Shown here: positions 46,501 through 53,666 of the stretch, piece after piece
Layout: each line of letters opens with the position of its first letter
Position numbering within the stretch: position 1 is the stretch's first letter
Assembly (NCBI GenBank): GCA_910583675.1
Contig: CAJTYH010000017.1
Location: forward strand, 1 to 57,378
Reading direction: 5' to 3'
Source: an uncultured Muribaculaceae bacterium
Lineage (GTDB): Bacteria > Bacteroidota > Bacteroidia > Bacteroidales > Muribaculaceae
Length of the DNA stretch: 57,378 bases
The notes under the pieces: model-generated
Told to the model about the DNA's origin: nothing
Databases searched by the model: none
What the model saw: the letters and a program-made list of their open reading frames with translations, nothing else
Position numbers and translations under genes: made by a program

Positions 46501-46829
46501 CTCATTTCTCGCTCAACGGGGAGGCACCACGCGAGGGCACCACATTCGACATGCCCGGCGTATACACCAAACTACATGTCGTATTCAAACCGACAAACGG
46601 CGTTGAAGCAGTAAACGGAAACCACGGAGCGACCATCGTTCCCGGACAAGGCCAACTCGCCATATCCGCACCCGAAGGGGCAACAGTAGACATCTACTCC
46701 ACCGACGGACGCCACATCGCCAATCTTCGCGTCAGCGGATCAGAGACAATCGCTCTTCCCGCCGCACTCTATCTGGTACGCGTAGCCACCGCCAATGAAA
46801 CTACCAGCTCCACGGTAGCGATACGATAA
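43551..46829 (+). CDS. Exported leucine-rich-repeat protein with duplicated solenoid and sorting tail
   Basis: The 1092-residue protein has a signal peptide (MKRIITSALVAAAVALGTFA). Two LRR solenoids follow (about 100-430 and 650-850), with repeats such as LRTLDLSKNELTDF and LEELNLGGNSLTSIDLSHN. Each is preceded by a similar cap of about 80 residues: SIDFGNGIVTKH then GTVEGTEITISGEV in the first, IYIDWGTGSRTPV then GETVTIYGNL in the second. So the whole unit appears duplicated. Residues about 935-1010 resemble the beta-rich repeats of surface proteins (YTHPNGTYVVTDAAGN, YEPLTITATPAEGYMLSHF). The end, IALPAALYLVRVATANE then STVAIR, fits a sorting tail. It is probably a surface-exposed binding protein. 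Confidence 0.85.
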   Translation: MKRIITSALVAAAVALGTFAQGTITLTTSAPVGTKIRILPNVTSTTTPLSIDFGNGIVTKHTVNPSQGAWQRWIEGTVEGTEITISGEVTELTFNEAQLTAAKVEGMTNLRTLDLSKNELTDFTLIGTTPLTTLDLRQNHLRNNTAENPTLSLENAGETLVNLTLSENDGLVCLDMRHLKALQYFTANDCPLLGSVFICLPEESHDNLRSISMNNCSLAHFYPVSMPQLSSLNLSNNDLMTTDDDVDPFMMGNYPKLHALDLSENPNVDKVDVTGCPELESININGCSFKSLNLSNCPELVTLTASGNKIPALDLANNKNLSTIDLTGNPISELDTRLFKQLRRLYISDTRIARVDLLEAYYLTEFKASNTNIEFVDFNGVQPSGLSMIDLRDNKRMTGESVDYTIHTLPVAKQNYNPAANLLLSGSNGETADISYATSSDMQWKCDITGDGTASKDKVTVTLEGATDTGNNVTGHLDRLYPFFGVGLDYDLDRYSTDGGEFLISQWQPVYFQQIASVTDKAYPGVPMHIYPYPAEGKRFRSVTVNGEEIFSQWFMVSGPATIKVNFVNEESSISFNTKNGQDLSFMVNTIEDNGTIYIDWGTGSRTPVTGINGYVSGSEELKGARIDGKAAGETVTIYGNLAAIDLSGYGDAAEIFGLWDNAVQAIDVTGAPDLKFLALYWNPIKTIDLTNNAQLELLDVSYTTIKELNLTHTPNLFCLRAYSDGFGDEDEGIAQLTSINVTNLPYLQYLDVKGNRISSIDLSNNEMLTWAYLNDNELENIDLSNNNDLEELNLGGNSLTSIDLSHNPFLTALNVEGNKLTTLDLSHNTRLKELSIANNDIHSLDTSMLTGLRRLYINGNGMSAEELNDLYYILPERAPDTPEEQNPGVGQVAYNLAVIQGGDTNENDGNRADSTIAEDRGWTPSHTGTNGGCDVAYLDMYTHPNGTYVVTDAAGNIYTHGSKVPKYEPLTITATPAEGYMLSHFSLNGEAPREGTTFDMPGVYTKLHVVFKPTNGVEAVNGNHGATIVPGQGQLAISAPEGATVDIYSTDGRHIANLRVSGSETIALPAALYLVRVATANETTSSTVAIR

Positions 46830-46868
46830 TCCCTCGCTGCCATTCCCCCATGCAGGGAGGTAAAAACC

Positions 46869-46910
46869 AAGCGTCCCCTGAAAGCGGATAAGAGCTTTCA
46901 GGGGACGCTT
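46869..46910 (+). terminator. Terminator after the LRR gene
   Basis: A 17-bp perfect stem (aagcgtcccctgaaagc and its complement) with an 8-base loop, followed by tttg. It lies 39 bases after the stop. Confidence 0.8.
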
Positions 46911-46997
46911 TTGATCCCCCGAACTCCGGAAAGGCATAAAATTCAAAGAGATTCAATTTTTTCTACAATAAGCCTTCTTTTATTCAAAAAACATTTC

Positions 46998-47005
46998 TAA
47001 TTTTG
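46998..47005 (+). promoter_or_regulatory. -7 box before the 451-residue secreted protein
   Basis: TAATTTTG matches TAnnTTTG and predicts a start near 47009 with a leader of about 100 bases. The -33 tetramer is CTTC, a weak match. Confidence 0.45.
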
Positions 47006-47109
47006 CGACCGTTATAAGTCTTACTCGGAAAAAGAACAACAGACACAAGCCTAAAAATCCATTACCATATGGAAGTCCTTGAGACTTCATGACCTTAAAC
47101 TATTTTTTT

Positions 47110-48465
47110 ATGAAAAAACATTTACTTAGATCGGCCGCTCTGAGCGGCATCGCCATGTTGAGCGCCGCCGGTGCTCAGGCACAGGTAGAGGTTATAAACA
47201 CCTTCAATCCTACAGAAGAAAACACCATCCTCCCTTCTGTGCAATACAGCCATGTAGCCTACGATGCAGAGGCATACCTCGTCAGCAGCGGACAAGCTTA
47301 TCAGACAGATTACTACAACTATGTCTGGGGTGCCCCCAAAGACGACGAGAGCGGCAAAAAATGGTACGAGAACGGCTACCAGCTCACCAACGACGAGGAA
47401 AAGGCTATCTCATGGAGCAACGCGACTGCGCCTTTCAGTTCCGACGAAGTATACGCAGGCCTGACCACATCGTTCCGCTGGGGACATAACGACACAATGG
47501 GAGACCTGTATCTCATACGCAAGTTCACAATCGAAGAAAACATCATCGGGAACATATACCTGACTTGCGGGCATGACGACGCACCGGCAGAATGGTACAT
47601 CAACGGAGAACTGGTGCACAGTGTCTCAGACGGTTGGAACAATCCCGAATATACGCTCCTCACAGATGAGCAGAAGGCGCTGATAAAGACCGACGGATCG
47701 GAAAACATCCTGGCAGTGCACGTGCATCAGAACTGGGGAGGAGCTTTTGCAGACTGCGGTCTCTACCTTGCCACGACAACCGACGAGGAAACCATCCTGC
47801 GCACTGTCATCATCCAGGAAGACGAAACCAAAATCGGCTGGGACTGCTACTATCAGTTCCTTGGAGACAACAGCGAAATAGAACTGTTTGAAGAATACGG
47901 ATGGGCATCCCTCGAAGAAAACGAGAACGAAGCCGAATTCTACGAGCAGGGACAAGGCCCGTTCAGCGTGGATCCAAGCCTGTTCGATGTTAGCTATTGG
48001 GAAAGCACAGCCTATCCTATTCTCGTGCGCCGTCATTTCAACCTGACTGCCGACGACATCGCCAATCTTGACAAATTCGATTACCTCGCGCTCTGCAGCT
48101 ATGACGAGAACCCGAAGATGTGGCTCAACGGCGAACTCATCTGGCAACATGACGGATGGAACGACAACAACTACGAAAGAATCATACTTACGCCAGAACA
48201 GAAGAACCTGTTGCGCGAAGGCGACAACGTGCTTTCAGTGTCATTGACAAGCGGTGGTGGCGGAGGCCATATCGATTACGGATTCAATAGAATCACAGAG
48301 CACGACTTCACAAAGACACCCGACGGAATCGAATCCGTAGCGGTGACTACACCGGTCGAAGACACCCGCGTGTTCAACCTGCAAGGCATTTGCGTAGGCC
48401 ATTCACTTGAGAACCTGCCTGCCGGCATCTACATCACGAACGGCCGCAAGGTGCTCGTTAAATAA
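47110..48465 (+). CDS. Exported protein with two galactose-binding-like modules and short T9SS-like tail
   Basis: The 451-residue protein has a signal peptide (MKKHLLRSAALSGIAMLSAAGAQA). The ATG at 47110 is chosen because it begins this peptide. Two similar modules are visible. The first (about 147-220) contains EWYINGELVHSVSDGWNN, LLTDEQKALIK and ENILAVHVHQNWGGAF. The second (about 314-394) contains MWLNGELIWQHDGWNDNNY, LTPEQKNLLR and DNVLSVSLTSGGGG. Such W-x-NG-x-x-(V/I) patterns occur in the sugar-binding beta-sandwich domains of glycoside hydrolases. The end, NLPAGIYITNGRKVLVK, resembles a sorting tail. No catalytic domain is seen. It sits next to a GH31 gene in convergent orientation, which may be coincidence. 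Confidence 0.78.
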   Translation: MKKHLLRSAALSGIAMLSAAGAQAQVEVINTFNPTEENTILPSVQYSHVAYDAEAYLVSSGQAYQTDYYNYVWGAPKDDESGKKWYENGYQLTNDEEKAISWSNATAPFSSDEVYAGLTTSFRWGHNDTMGDLYLIRKFTIEENIIGNIYLTCGHDDAPAEWYINGELVHSVSDGWNNPEYTLLTDEQKALIKTDGSENILAVHVHQNWGGAFADCGLYLATTTDEETILRTVIIQEDETKIGWDCYYQFLGDNSEIELFEEYGWASLEENENEAEFYEQGQGPFSVDPSLFDVSYWESTAYPILVRRHFNLTADDIANLDKFDYLALCSYDENPKMWLNGELIWQHDGWNDNNYERIILTPEQKNLLREGDNVLSVSLTSGGGGGHIDYGFNRITEHDFTKTPDGIESVAVTTPVEDTRVFNLQGICVGHSLENLPAGIYITNGRKVLVK

Positions 48466-48529
48466 TCATCACCAAGCGATCAGCGCATTTGCAGCCACGA
48501 TGGACAGGCTGCATAAGTACTAATAAAAG

Positions 48530-48565
48530 GCCTCCCGAAAGTCGCAGCTGCTACTTTCGGGAGGC
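48530..48565. terminator. Bidirectional terminator before GH31
   Basis: A 13-bp perfect stem (gcctcccgaaagt/actttcgggaggc) with a 10-base loop lies between two convergent genes. Confidence 0.78.
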
Positions 48566-48595
48566 ACTTCATTCAGACGAATCCGCAAAACAGGA

Positions 48596-50896
48596 TCACT
48601 TGTAAGTCACAGTGACTTTACGCGACCTGTCACATGGTGTTTCCGGGACATTCACGATCGTGCAACGGGCATCCGCGTCATAAACGGCATCTACCGTTTT
48701 CCCGTCCACCTTCACCTTACCGGACACAGGCTCGTCAGTGTTGAATATCCTCAGTTCGTATGAACGGGAAGATGCCAGGCCGTCAGCATTCCCCTTCCGC
48801 GCTGCAATGGTATAAGTGCCTTTTCCGGCTTTGAATTTCTGACTGATCTCGGTCAAGGCATATTCCTTGTCATAGTCATTTGAATCACCTGAGTCCTCAT
48901 AAAATGAAGCGCTGCCGTCGCATCCAGACACTACATTGAGGATCAGGTGTCCGGGACGTTCAGTCGTGCTCTTCACCTCGGGAGGATTGTTGACGATGAT
49001 GGAACCCTCGCGATAGAAATAGGGTATCTGGTTCAGCGCGAAGTCAAGTTCCTCCACCGCACCTCCCTTGATCATGCGGTTGTGCGCCACTGACCACCAG
49101 TTCCCTTCAGGAAACCAGATCCTTTTCCGGCTGACCCCGTTGACTGACGGTTCGACTATGGGAGCCACAAGTATGTCGTCTCCGAAGAAATACTCCCCTT
49201 CGTTGTCATATGCCTCCTCAAGTTCAGGGTACTCATAATAGAGCGGGCGGCAGATGCCTATACCGGTGTCGTAATTTTTCCTGGCCATAGTATAAAGGTA
49301 GGGGAACATGGCATAGCGCAGTTTCACGGCCTCGTTCATCAGAGGGAAATTCTCGTAAGTCCAGATCAGACGGTTGATGTACGTGCCCTTGGTGGCATGC
49401 GTACGGAAGATTGGCGTGAACACTCCAAACTGTATCCACCTCAACAGAAGCTCCGGGTCATTTACATCATGACGGTGGTCAGACTGATGGCCTCCTATGT
49501 CATGTCCCCAGTATCCATACCCCACGTTGGAGGCTGTAGCGGTGAAATAGGGCAGGAATGCAAGCGTGGGGTAATTGATGAATGTATCACCTGAGAAACC
49601 GATCTGGTAGCGATGACTGCCGAGACCTCCCCAGCGATGGAATATCAGAGGACGGCGGTCTGATCGGCTCTGCTTCATTTCATTGAAGAACACATGATTG
49701 CACCAGAATGTCTCTCCAAGCCCGTCAATGTGCGGACTGGTGAGATACTGCTGCCAGTCGAGCCACCAGAAGTCCACACCCTGACGCTCGAGCGGACGGA
49801 TCACGTTCTTGAAAAAGGCCTTTGCGAACTGCCTGTCCTCAAGTTTCCAAGGAATGACCTCGTTCTTGCCTGCGTCAAGACCCAGATCCCCGGCCATCGC
49901 ACGGTAGCAATCCTCATGGGGAGCCACGCCGTCGGCAGGATGCAGGTTCAGGGAGATGTGCAGGTTACTGTCATGGATGTCACGAAGCAATCCGTCTGGA
50001 TCGGGGATCAGTTTCGTATTCCACGACCACCCTGTCCATCCTCCGCGCCCGTCAGACACGCCCTGTTCGCCGTTCCAGTGCCAATCCATGTCAAGGATCA
50101 TCACATCGGCATTCACATCATTGTCTTTCAAAGACTTGATTATATTACGAAAATCCTCCGCAGTATAATTCTCATATTTGCTGTACCAGTAGCCGAACAC
50201 ATAGTCGGGGGGCAATGGTGTCTTGCCGGCAATGAGAGTGAAGTCCTTAAGGGCACGTTTATAGTCATGACCATATCCCATGAAATAAAGATCGGTAGCA
50301 GAAGGGTCGGCACGCTCTGCCACCCAGTCAATACTGTCAGGTTCAGGAATAAAAGCCAGCGAACGGCTACCGTCGGGACGCACGGCAGAGGGAGAATCGT
50401 CTATCACAGCCCATCCCGACCGGGATATCACACCCTCCTCAAGACGGTCGCGGAAAGCATCGCCGTTGTTGTTGTCAAGCGTGCGGTAAGTGCCGCGCAG
50501 GTTCCGGGAATCCTTCATTCCGGGATACCATACGACAGGCTTCCCGTCTACCGACATGGTCACTGTCAAGTTGCCGGGAGATGCCGGATCCGACACAGGG
50601 TTGCTCCCTTTCCTGTATCTGAGCGACAATTTATCCGTGTTTATTGTAAGGAACTCGCCATCGTCCTTCTTTGAGAACTTAGGCACGGGAAGGTTCCTGT
50701 TTATGACTGAAAAGGTAGCGCGATCCTCGAACTTGCCATTCGGACTGTATTCTATGCGTATCATTTCGGGAGTAAGCACCGTAAACCGGGCATTCCCCTC
50801 GGTTACCACGGCCTTTTTACGTGCAACGGGATCATTGCCACCCCATGCGAGCAACGCCGCCGCCATGGCAAGCGTCAAGGCAATCAGTTTTTTCAT
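48596..50896 (-). CDS. Glycoside hydrolase family 31 (alpha-glucosidase/alpha-xylosidase type)
   Basis: The 766-residue enzyme (start at 50896, giving the signal peptide MKKLIALTLAMAAALLAWGG) is an exported GH31 hydrolase that removes alpha-linked glucose or xylose. An N-terminal beta-sandwich (about 25-215) is followed by a TIM barrel (about 230-560). The nucleophile Asp380 lies in FWWLDWQQ and the acid/base Asp437 in GFSGDTF. MILDMDWHW and GYWGHDIGGHQSDH are further family motifs. A C-terminal DUF5110-like beta region ends at TVTYK. A 50-codon upstream extension without signal features was rejected. It stands alone between convergent and same-strand terminators, without a susCD pair, so the substrate is open. 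Confidence 0.92.
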   Translation of the reverse strand: MKKLIALTLAMAAALLAWGGNDPVARKKAVVTEGNARFTVLTPEMIRIEYSPNGKFEDRATFSVINRNLPVPKFSKKDDGEFLTINTDKLSLRYRKGSNPVSDPASPGNLTVTMSVDGKPVVWYPGMKDSRNLRGTYRTLDNNNGDAFRDRLEEGVISRSGWAVIDDSPSAVRPDGSRSLAFIPEPDSIDWVAERADPSATDLYFMGYGHDYKRALKDFTLIAGKTPLPPDYVFGYWYSKYENYTAEDFRNIIKSLKDNDVNADVMILDMDWHWNGEQGVSDGRGGWTGWSWNTKLIPDPDGLLRDIHDSNLHISLNLHPADGVAPHEDCYRAMAGDLGLDAGKNEVIPWKLEDRQFAKAFFKNVIRPLERQGVDFWWLDWQQYLTSPHIDGLGETFWCNHVFFNEMKQSRSDRRPLIFHRWGGLGSHRYQIGFSGDTFINYPTLAFLPYFTATASNVGYGYWGHDIGGHQSDHRHDVNDPELLLRWIQFGVFTPIFRTHATKGTYINRLIWTYENFPLMNEAVKLRYAMFPYLYTMARKNYDTGIGICRPLYYEYPELEEAYDNEGEYFFGDDILVAPIVEPSVNGVSRKRIWFPEGNWWSVAHNRMIKGGAVEELDFALNQIPYFYREGSIIVNNPPEVKSTTERPGHLILNVVSGCDGSASFYEDSGDSNDYDKEYALTEISQKFKAGKGTYTIAARKGNADGLASSRSYELRIFNTDEPVSGKVKVDGKTVDAVYDADARCTIVNVPETPCDRSRKVTVTYK

Positions 50897-50995
50897 CTTT
50901 AAAATGTGAGATGTCGTTGGTTTATTGTCTGGCTGCCGCAAGCTATGGTTGTGCTTGCGCATATTCATTGTTCTGCAACCATTCATATTCAAAAC

Positions 50996-51038
50996 CAAGG
51001 GCATTGTGCCAAATCCTGGATTTGATACAATGCCCTTG
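50996..51038 (-). terminator. Terminator after pckA
   Basis: A 12-bp perfect stem (caagggcattgt/acaatgcccttg) whose 19-base loop contains the small palindrome aaatcctggattt. On the minus strand it is followed by gttttg. It lies 63 bases after the pckA stop. Confidence 0.72.
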
Positions 51039-51101
51039 AATATCATAAGCCCCTAGTGTGCGTCTTACGCATCATTTCAAGGTCGGGGTCAGATGTCGGG
51101 A

Positions 51102-52706
51102 TTACAGCTTGGGGCCGGCGGCTACGAGTGCCTTGCCTGCCTCGTTTGTCTCGTACTTCTTGAAGTTCTTGATGAAGCGTGCTGCGAGATCCTCGGCTTT
51201 CTTTGTCCACTCCTCGGCATTTGCGTAAGTGTCGCGGGGGTCAAGGATCTTGGGATCAACACCGGGAAGCTCGGTAGGAATCTCGAAATCGAAGATGGGG
51301 AGCTTCTTGGTGGGAGCCTTGAGGATAGAACCGTCAAGGATGTCGTCGATGATGCCGCGTGTATCCTTGATGGAGATACGCTTGCCTGAACCGTTCCAGC
51401 CGGTGTTCACGAGATATGCCTTGGCACCGCTCTTCTCCATGCGCTTAACGAGCTCCTCTGCATATTTTGTAGGATGCAGTTCGAGGAATGCCTGGCCGAA
51501 GCAAGCTGAGAATGTGGGGGTAGGCTCGGTGATGCCGCGCTCCGTACCTGCGAGTTTTGCGGTGAAGCCGCTCAGGAAGTAGTACTTGGTCTGCTCTGGG
51601 GTAAGGATCGATACGGGGGGAAGCACTCCGAATGCGTCAGCCGAAAGGAAGATGACATTCTGGGCAGCGGGGCCTGCGGAGATAGGCTCTACGATGCTTT
51701 CGATGTGGTTGATGGGGTAGCTTACGCGAGTGTTCTCGGTCACGCTCTTGTCCTTGAAGTCGATCTTGCCTTCTGCATCAACGGTGACATTCTCCAGAAG
51801 TGCGTCGCGACGGATGGCGTTGTAGATGTCGGGCTCGCTCTCCTTGTCAAGGTTGATCACCTTGGCATAGCAGCCGCCCTCGAAGTTGAAGACGCCGTTG
51901 TCGTCCCAGCCGTGTTCGTCGTCGCCGATGAGGAGACGCTTGGGGTCTGTGGACAGAGTGGTCTTGCCTGTACCGGAGAGGCCGAAGAAGATGGCTGTGT
52001 TTTTGCCTTCCTTGTCGGTGTTGGCAGAGCAGTGCATGGATGCGATGCCCTGCTGGGGAAGGTAGTAGTTCATCATGGAGAACATACCCTTCTTCATTTC
52101 GCCGCCGTACCAAGTGTTGATGATTACCTGCTCGCGGGAAGTGGTATTGAACACGACTGCGGTTTCCGAGTTGAGGCCGAGTTCCTTGAAGTTCTCGACT
52201 TTAGCCTTGGAAGCGTTGTATACAACGAAATCGGGCTTGAAGTCGGCGAGTTCCTCAGCGGTAGGAGCGATGAACATGTTGGTCACGAAATGAGCCTGCC
52301 ATGCAACTTCCATGATGAAACGCACTGCCATGCGTGTATCCTTGTTGGCACCGCAAAAACGGTCTACTACATAAAGTTTCTTGCCGGAGAGCTCGTTGAT
52401 GGCGATCTCCTTTACGGCATCCCATGTCTTTTCAGTCACGGGCTTGTTGTCGTTGGGATATTCCTCGGTAGTCCACCATACCTTGTCGCGGGAGTTGTCG
52501 TCAAGTACAATGAATTTGTCCTTGGGCGAGCGACCGGTATATACGCCGGTCATCACGTTCACAGCGCCGAGCTCGGTTGCCACACCCTTCTCGAAACCTT
52601 CGAGCGAGGGGTCGGTCTCAGCCTCATAGAGCTGCTCATAGGTAGGATTGTAGATCACCTCCTTGACATCCTTGATGCCATACTGGGTCAAATCAATTTT
52701 GCTCAT
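51102..52706 (-). CDS. pckA: Phosphoenolpyruvate carboxykinase (ATP)
   Basis: The 534-residue enzyme interconverts oxaloacetate plus ATP and phosphoenolpyruvate plus CO2. In saccharolytic Bacteroidetes it often runs toward oxaloacetate and supports succinate formation (family knowledge). The ATP-type signatures are present: the substrate loop TGRSPKDKF (residues 57-65), the P-loop GLSGTGKTT (242-250) and the metal-binding GDDEHGWDD (261-269), followed by GVFNFEGGCYAK. Length is typical of the ATP class. The promoter at 52794-52823 and a 26-bp palindrome immediately upstream (52827-52852) suggest a dedicated regulator. Confidence 0.97.
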   Translation of the reverse strand: MSKIDLTQYGIKDVKEVIYNPTYEQLYEAETDPSLEGFEKGVATELGAVNVMTGVYTGRSPKDKFIVLDDNSRDKVWWTTEEYPNDNKPVTEKTWDAVKEIAINELSGKKLYVVDRFCGANKDTRMAVRFIMEVAWQAHFVTNMFIAPTAEELADFKPDFVVYNASKAKVENFKELGLNSETAVVFNTTSREQVIINTWYGGEMKKGMFSMMNYYLPQQGIASMHCSANTDKEGKNTAIFFGLSGTGKTTLSTDPKRLLIGDDEHGWDDNGVFNFEGGCYAKVINLDKESEPDIYNAIRRDALLENVTVDAEGKIDFKDKSVTENTRVSYPINHIESIVEPISAGPAAQNVIFLSADAFGVLPPVSILTPEQTKYYFLSGFTAKLAGTERGITEPTPTFSACFGQAFLELHPTKYAEELVKRMEKSGAKAYLVNTGWNGSGKRISIKDTRGIIDDILDGSILKAPTKKLPIFDFEIPTELPGVDPKILDPRDTYANAEEWTKKAEDLAARFIKNFKKYETNEAGKALVAAGPKL

Positions 52707-52793
52707 TGTTCAGTTGTAATTAAAGGTATTTTTATTTTTGAATTGTCGGGAAAGAAACAGCCGCGCACATGTCGCCGCCTTGTAATCCGAGTG

Positions 52794-52823
52794 CAAAGTT
52801 ACTCACTTTTTTTGAATTGCAAA
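52794..52823 (-). promoter_or_regulatory. pckA promoter
   Basis: TTTG (52820-52823), an 18-base spacer and TAACTTTG (52794-52801) on the minus strand. The spacer is slightly shorter than usual. The start near 52790 gives an 84-base leader. Confidence 0.6.
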
Positions 52824-52826
52824 CCC

Positions 52827-52852
52827 TTATTACGGAAAAATTTCCGTAATAA
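52827..52852. promoter_or_regulatory. 26-bp palindrome upstream of pckA (putative operator)
   Basis: Two 12-base arms (ttattacggaaa/tttccgtaataa) flank a 2-base centre, and the palindrome ends three bases upstream of the pckA -33 box. It has no T-run typical of a terminator in the pckA direction, and no gene ends here, so a regulator site is more likely than a terminator. Confidence 0.55.
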
Positions 52853-53106
52853 TAAAATTTTAGACTTTTTTGTTTTTCATTCATGCTTCCGGCATATATT
52901 CGCAGTGTCTGGAACTCGCCTCAGAACGCCCTGACAGGCTTTACAAGACCTATCCATGTGGCTTGAAAGGCATCACGCTCCATCACATAAACGCTTCCCG
53001 CATCCGAAAGTTCATCGTTCTTTATACCGCATAGAAAACCACCCCCACTTTCAGACCGCATCGGCTGTAACACATACCAACGACCCGGTTTATCCCACCT
53101 CCCATA

Positions 53107-53138
53107 ATTGCTTTTAACGCATTTTATGGTTAACTTTG
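53107..53138 (+). promoter_or_regulatory. Promoter of the ferredoxin-NapH/G-like genes
   Basis: ATTG (53107-53110), a 20-base spacer and TAACTTTG (53131-53138) fit the consensus with one -33 change. The start near 53142 supports the ATG at 53169. Confidence 0.58.
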
Positions 53139-53168
53139 CCATACAATTACATCCATAGGACAAACAAT

Positions 53169-53666
53169 ATGCATACAGACCATCCACACTGCTTCACACG
53201 ACGCAGATGGCTTAAGACAGTGCTCGTCGGGATTTGCGGAGGGGCCATTGCCCCGGCACATGGCACCCAACCCCTCAGGACTGCGGTGCCCGCTGCCTCC
53301 ACCGCCAAGGTCAGCCGGATTTCCGCCGGGAAAGCCGTGGCGTGCACCCAATGCGACGCCTGTATGCCCTGTGGATACGGGGTGGATATCCCGGCCAATT
53401 TCAAGTTCTACGACGAGATGCTTAAGGCGGATGCCATACCGGATCTGTCATCTACAGACCGTTCTTCTTCGGAATTCCGAAGCAAGGCAATAGGTTTCCT
53501 GCGCAAGTACGACCGCACGATACCGGACAGGCATCAAAGCCAACGTTGCATAAAATGCTTCCATTGCGTAATGGAATGTCGTGAGAAGATATTCATAGTA
53601 AACGAGCTTGCCTCCTTGACAGCCATCACTGACGAGCTACGAGACTGGGAATGCCAGCACCTTTGA
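53169..53666 (+). CDS. Tat-type exported ferredoxin resembling the C-terminal domain of iron-sulfur aldo/keto reductases
   Basis: The 165-residue protein begins with a Tat-like signal: TRRRWLK at residues 10-16, then a hydrophobic stretch ending near Ala30. Two iron-sulfur motifs follow: C59-x2-C62-x2-C65-x2-C68 continuing GYGVDIPANF, and C127-x2-C130-x2-C133-x3-C137. The CMPCGYGVDIP segment is the hallmark of the C-terminal cluster domain found in some aldo/keto reductases, but the reductase barrel is absent. It overlaps the next gene by 16 bases, so both are co-expressed, suggesting an electron carrier for the membrane partner. An alternative is a relic of a deleted reductase, but the intact frame, signal and promoter argue for function. 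Confidence 0.78.
   Translation: MHTDHPHCFTRRRWLKTVLVGICGGAIAPAHGTQPLRTAVPAASTAKVSRISAGKAVACTQCDACMPCGYGVDIPANFKFYDEMLKADAIPDLSSTDRSSSEFRSKAIGFLRKYDRTIPDRHQSQRCIKCFHCVMECREKIFIVNELASLTAITDELRDWECQHL

Larger units (their letters stand above)
52707..53168. other. Divergent region between pckA and the ferredoxin gene
   Basis: These 462 bases contain the pckA promoter and palindrome and the promoter of the ferredoxin gene. A 73-codon minus-strand open frame (52921-53142, starting MAKLTIKCVKSN) spans the middle. Its start codon overlaps the ferredoxin promoter, and no domain is recognised. I do not annotate it as a gene, but it could be a remnant or a small protein. Confidence 0.45.

Noticed and set aside
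51705..52934. A 409-codon open frame antisense to pckA
   Set aside because: It is a mirror of pckA codon bias: no recognisable domain, and the sense strand encodes a complete, conserved enzyme.
52921..53142. A 73-codon minus-strand open frame between pckA and the ferredoxin gene
   Set aside because: Its start codon overlaps the ferredoxin promoter, it lacks domain similarity that I can see, and it has no promoter of its own. It is kept only as a possibility in the description of the gap.
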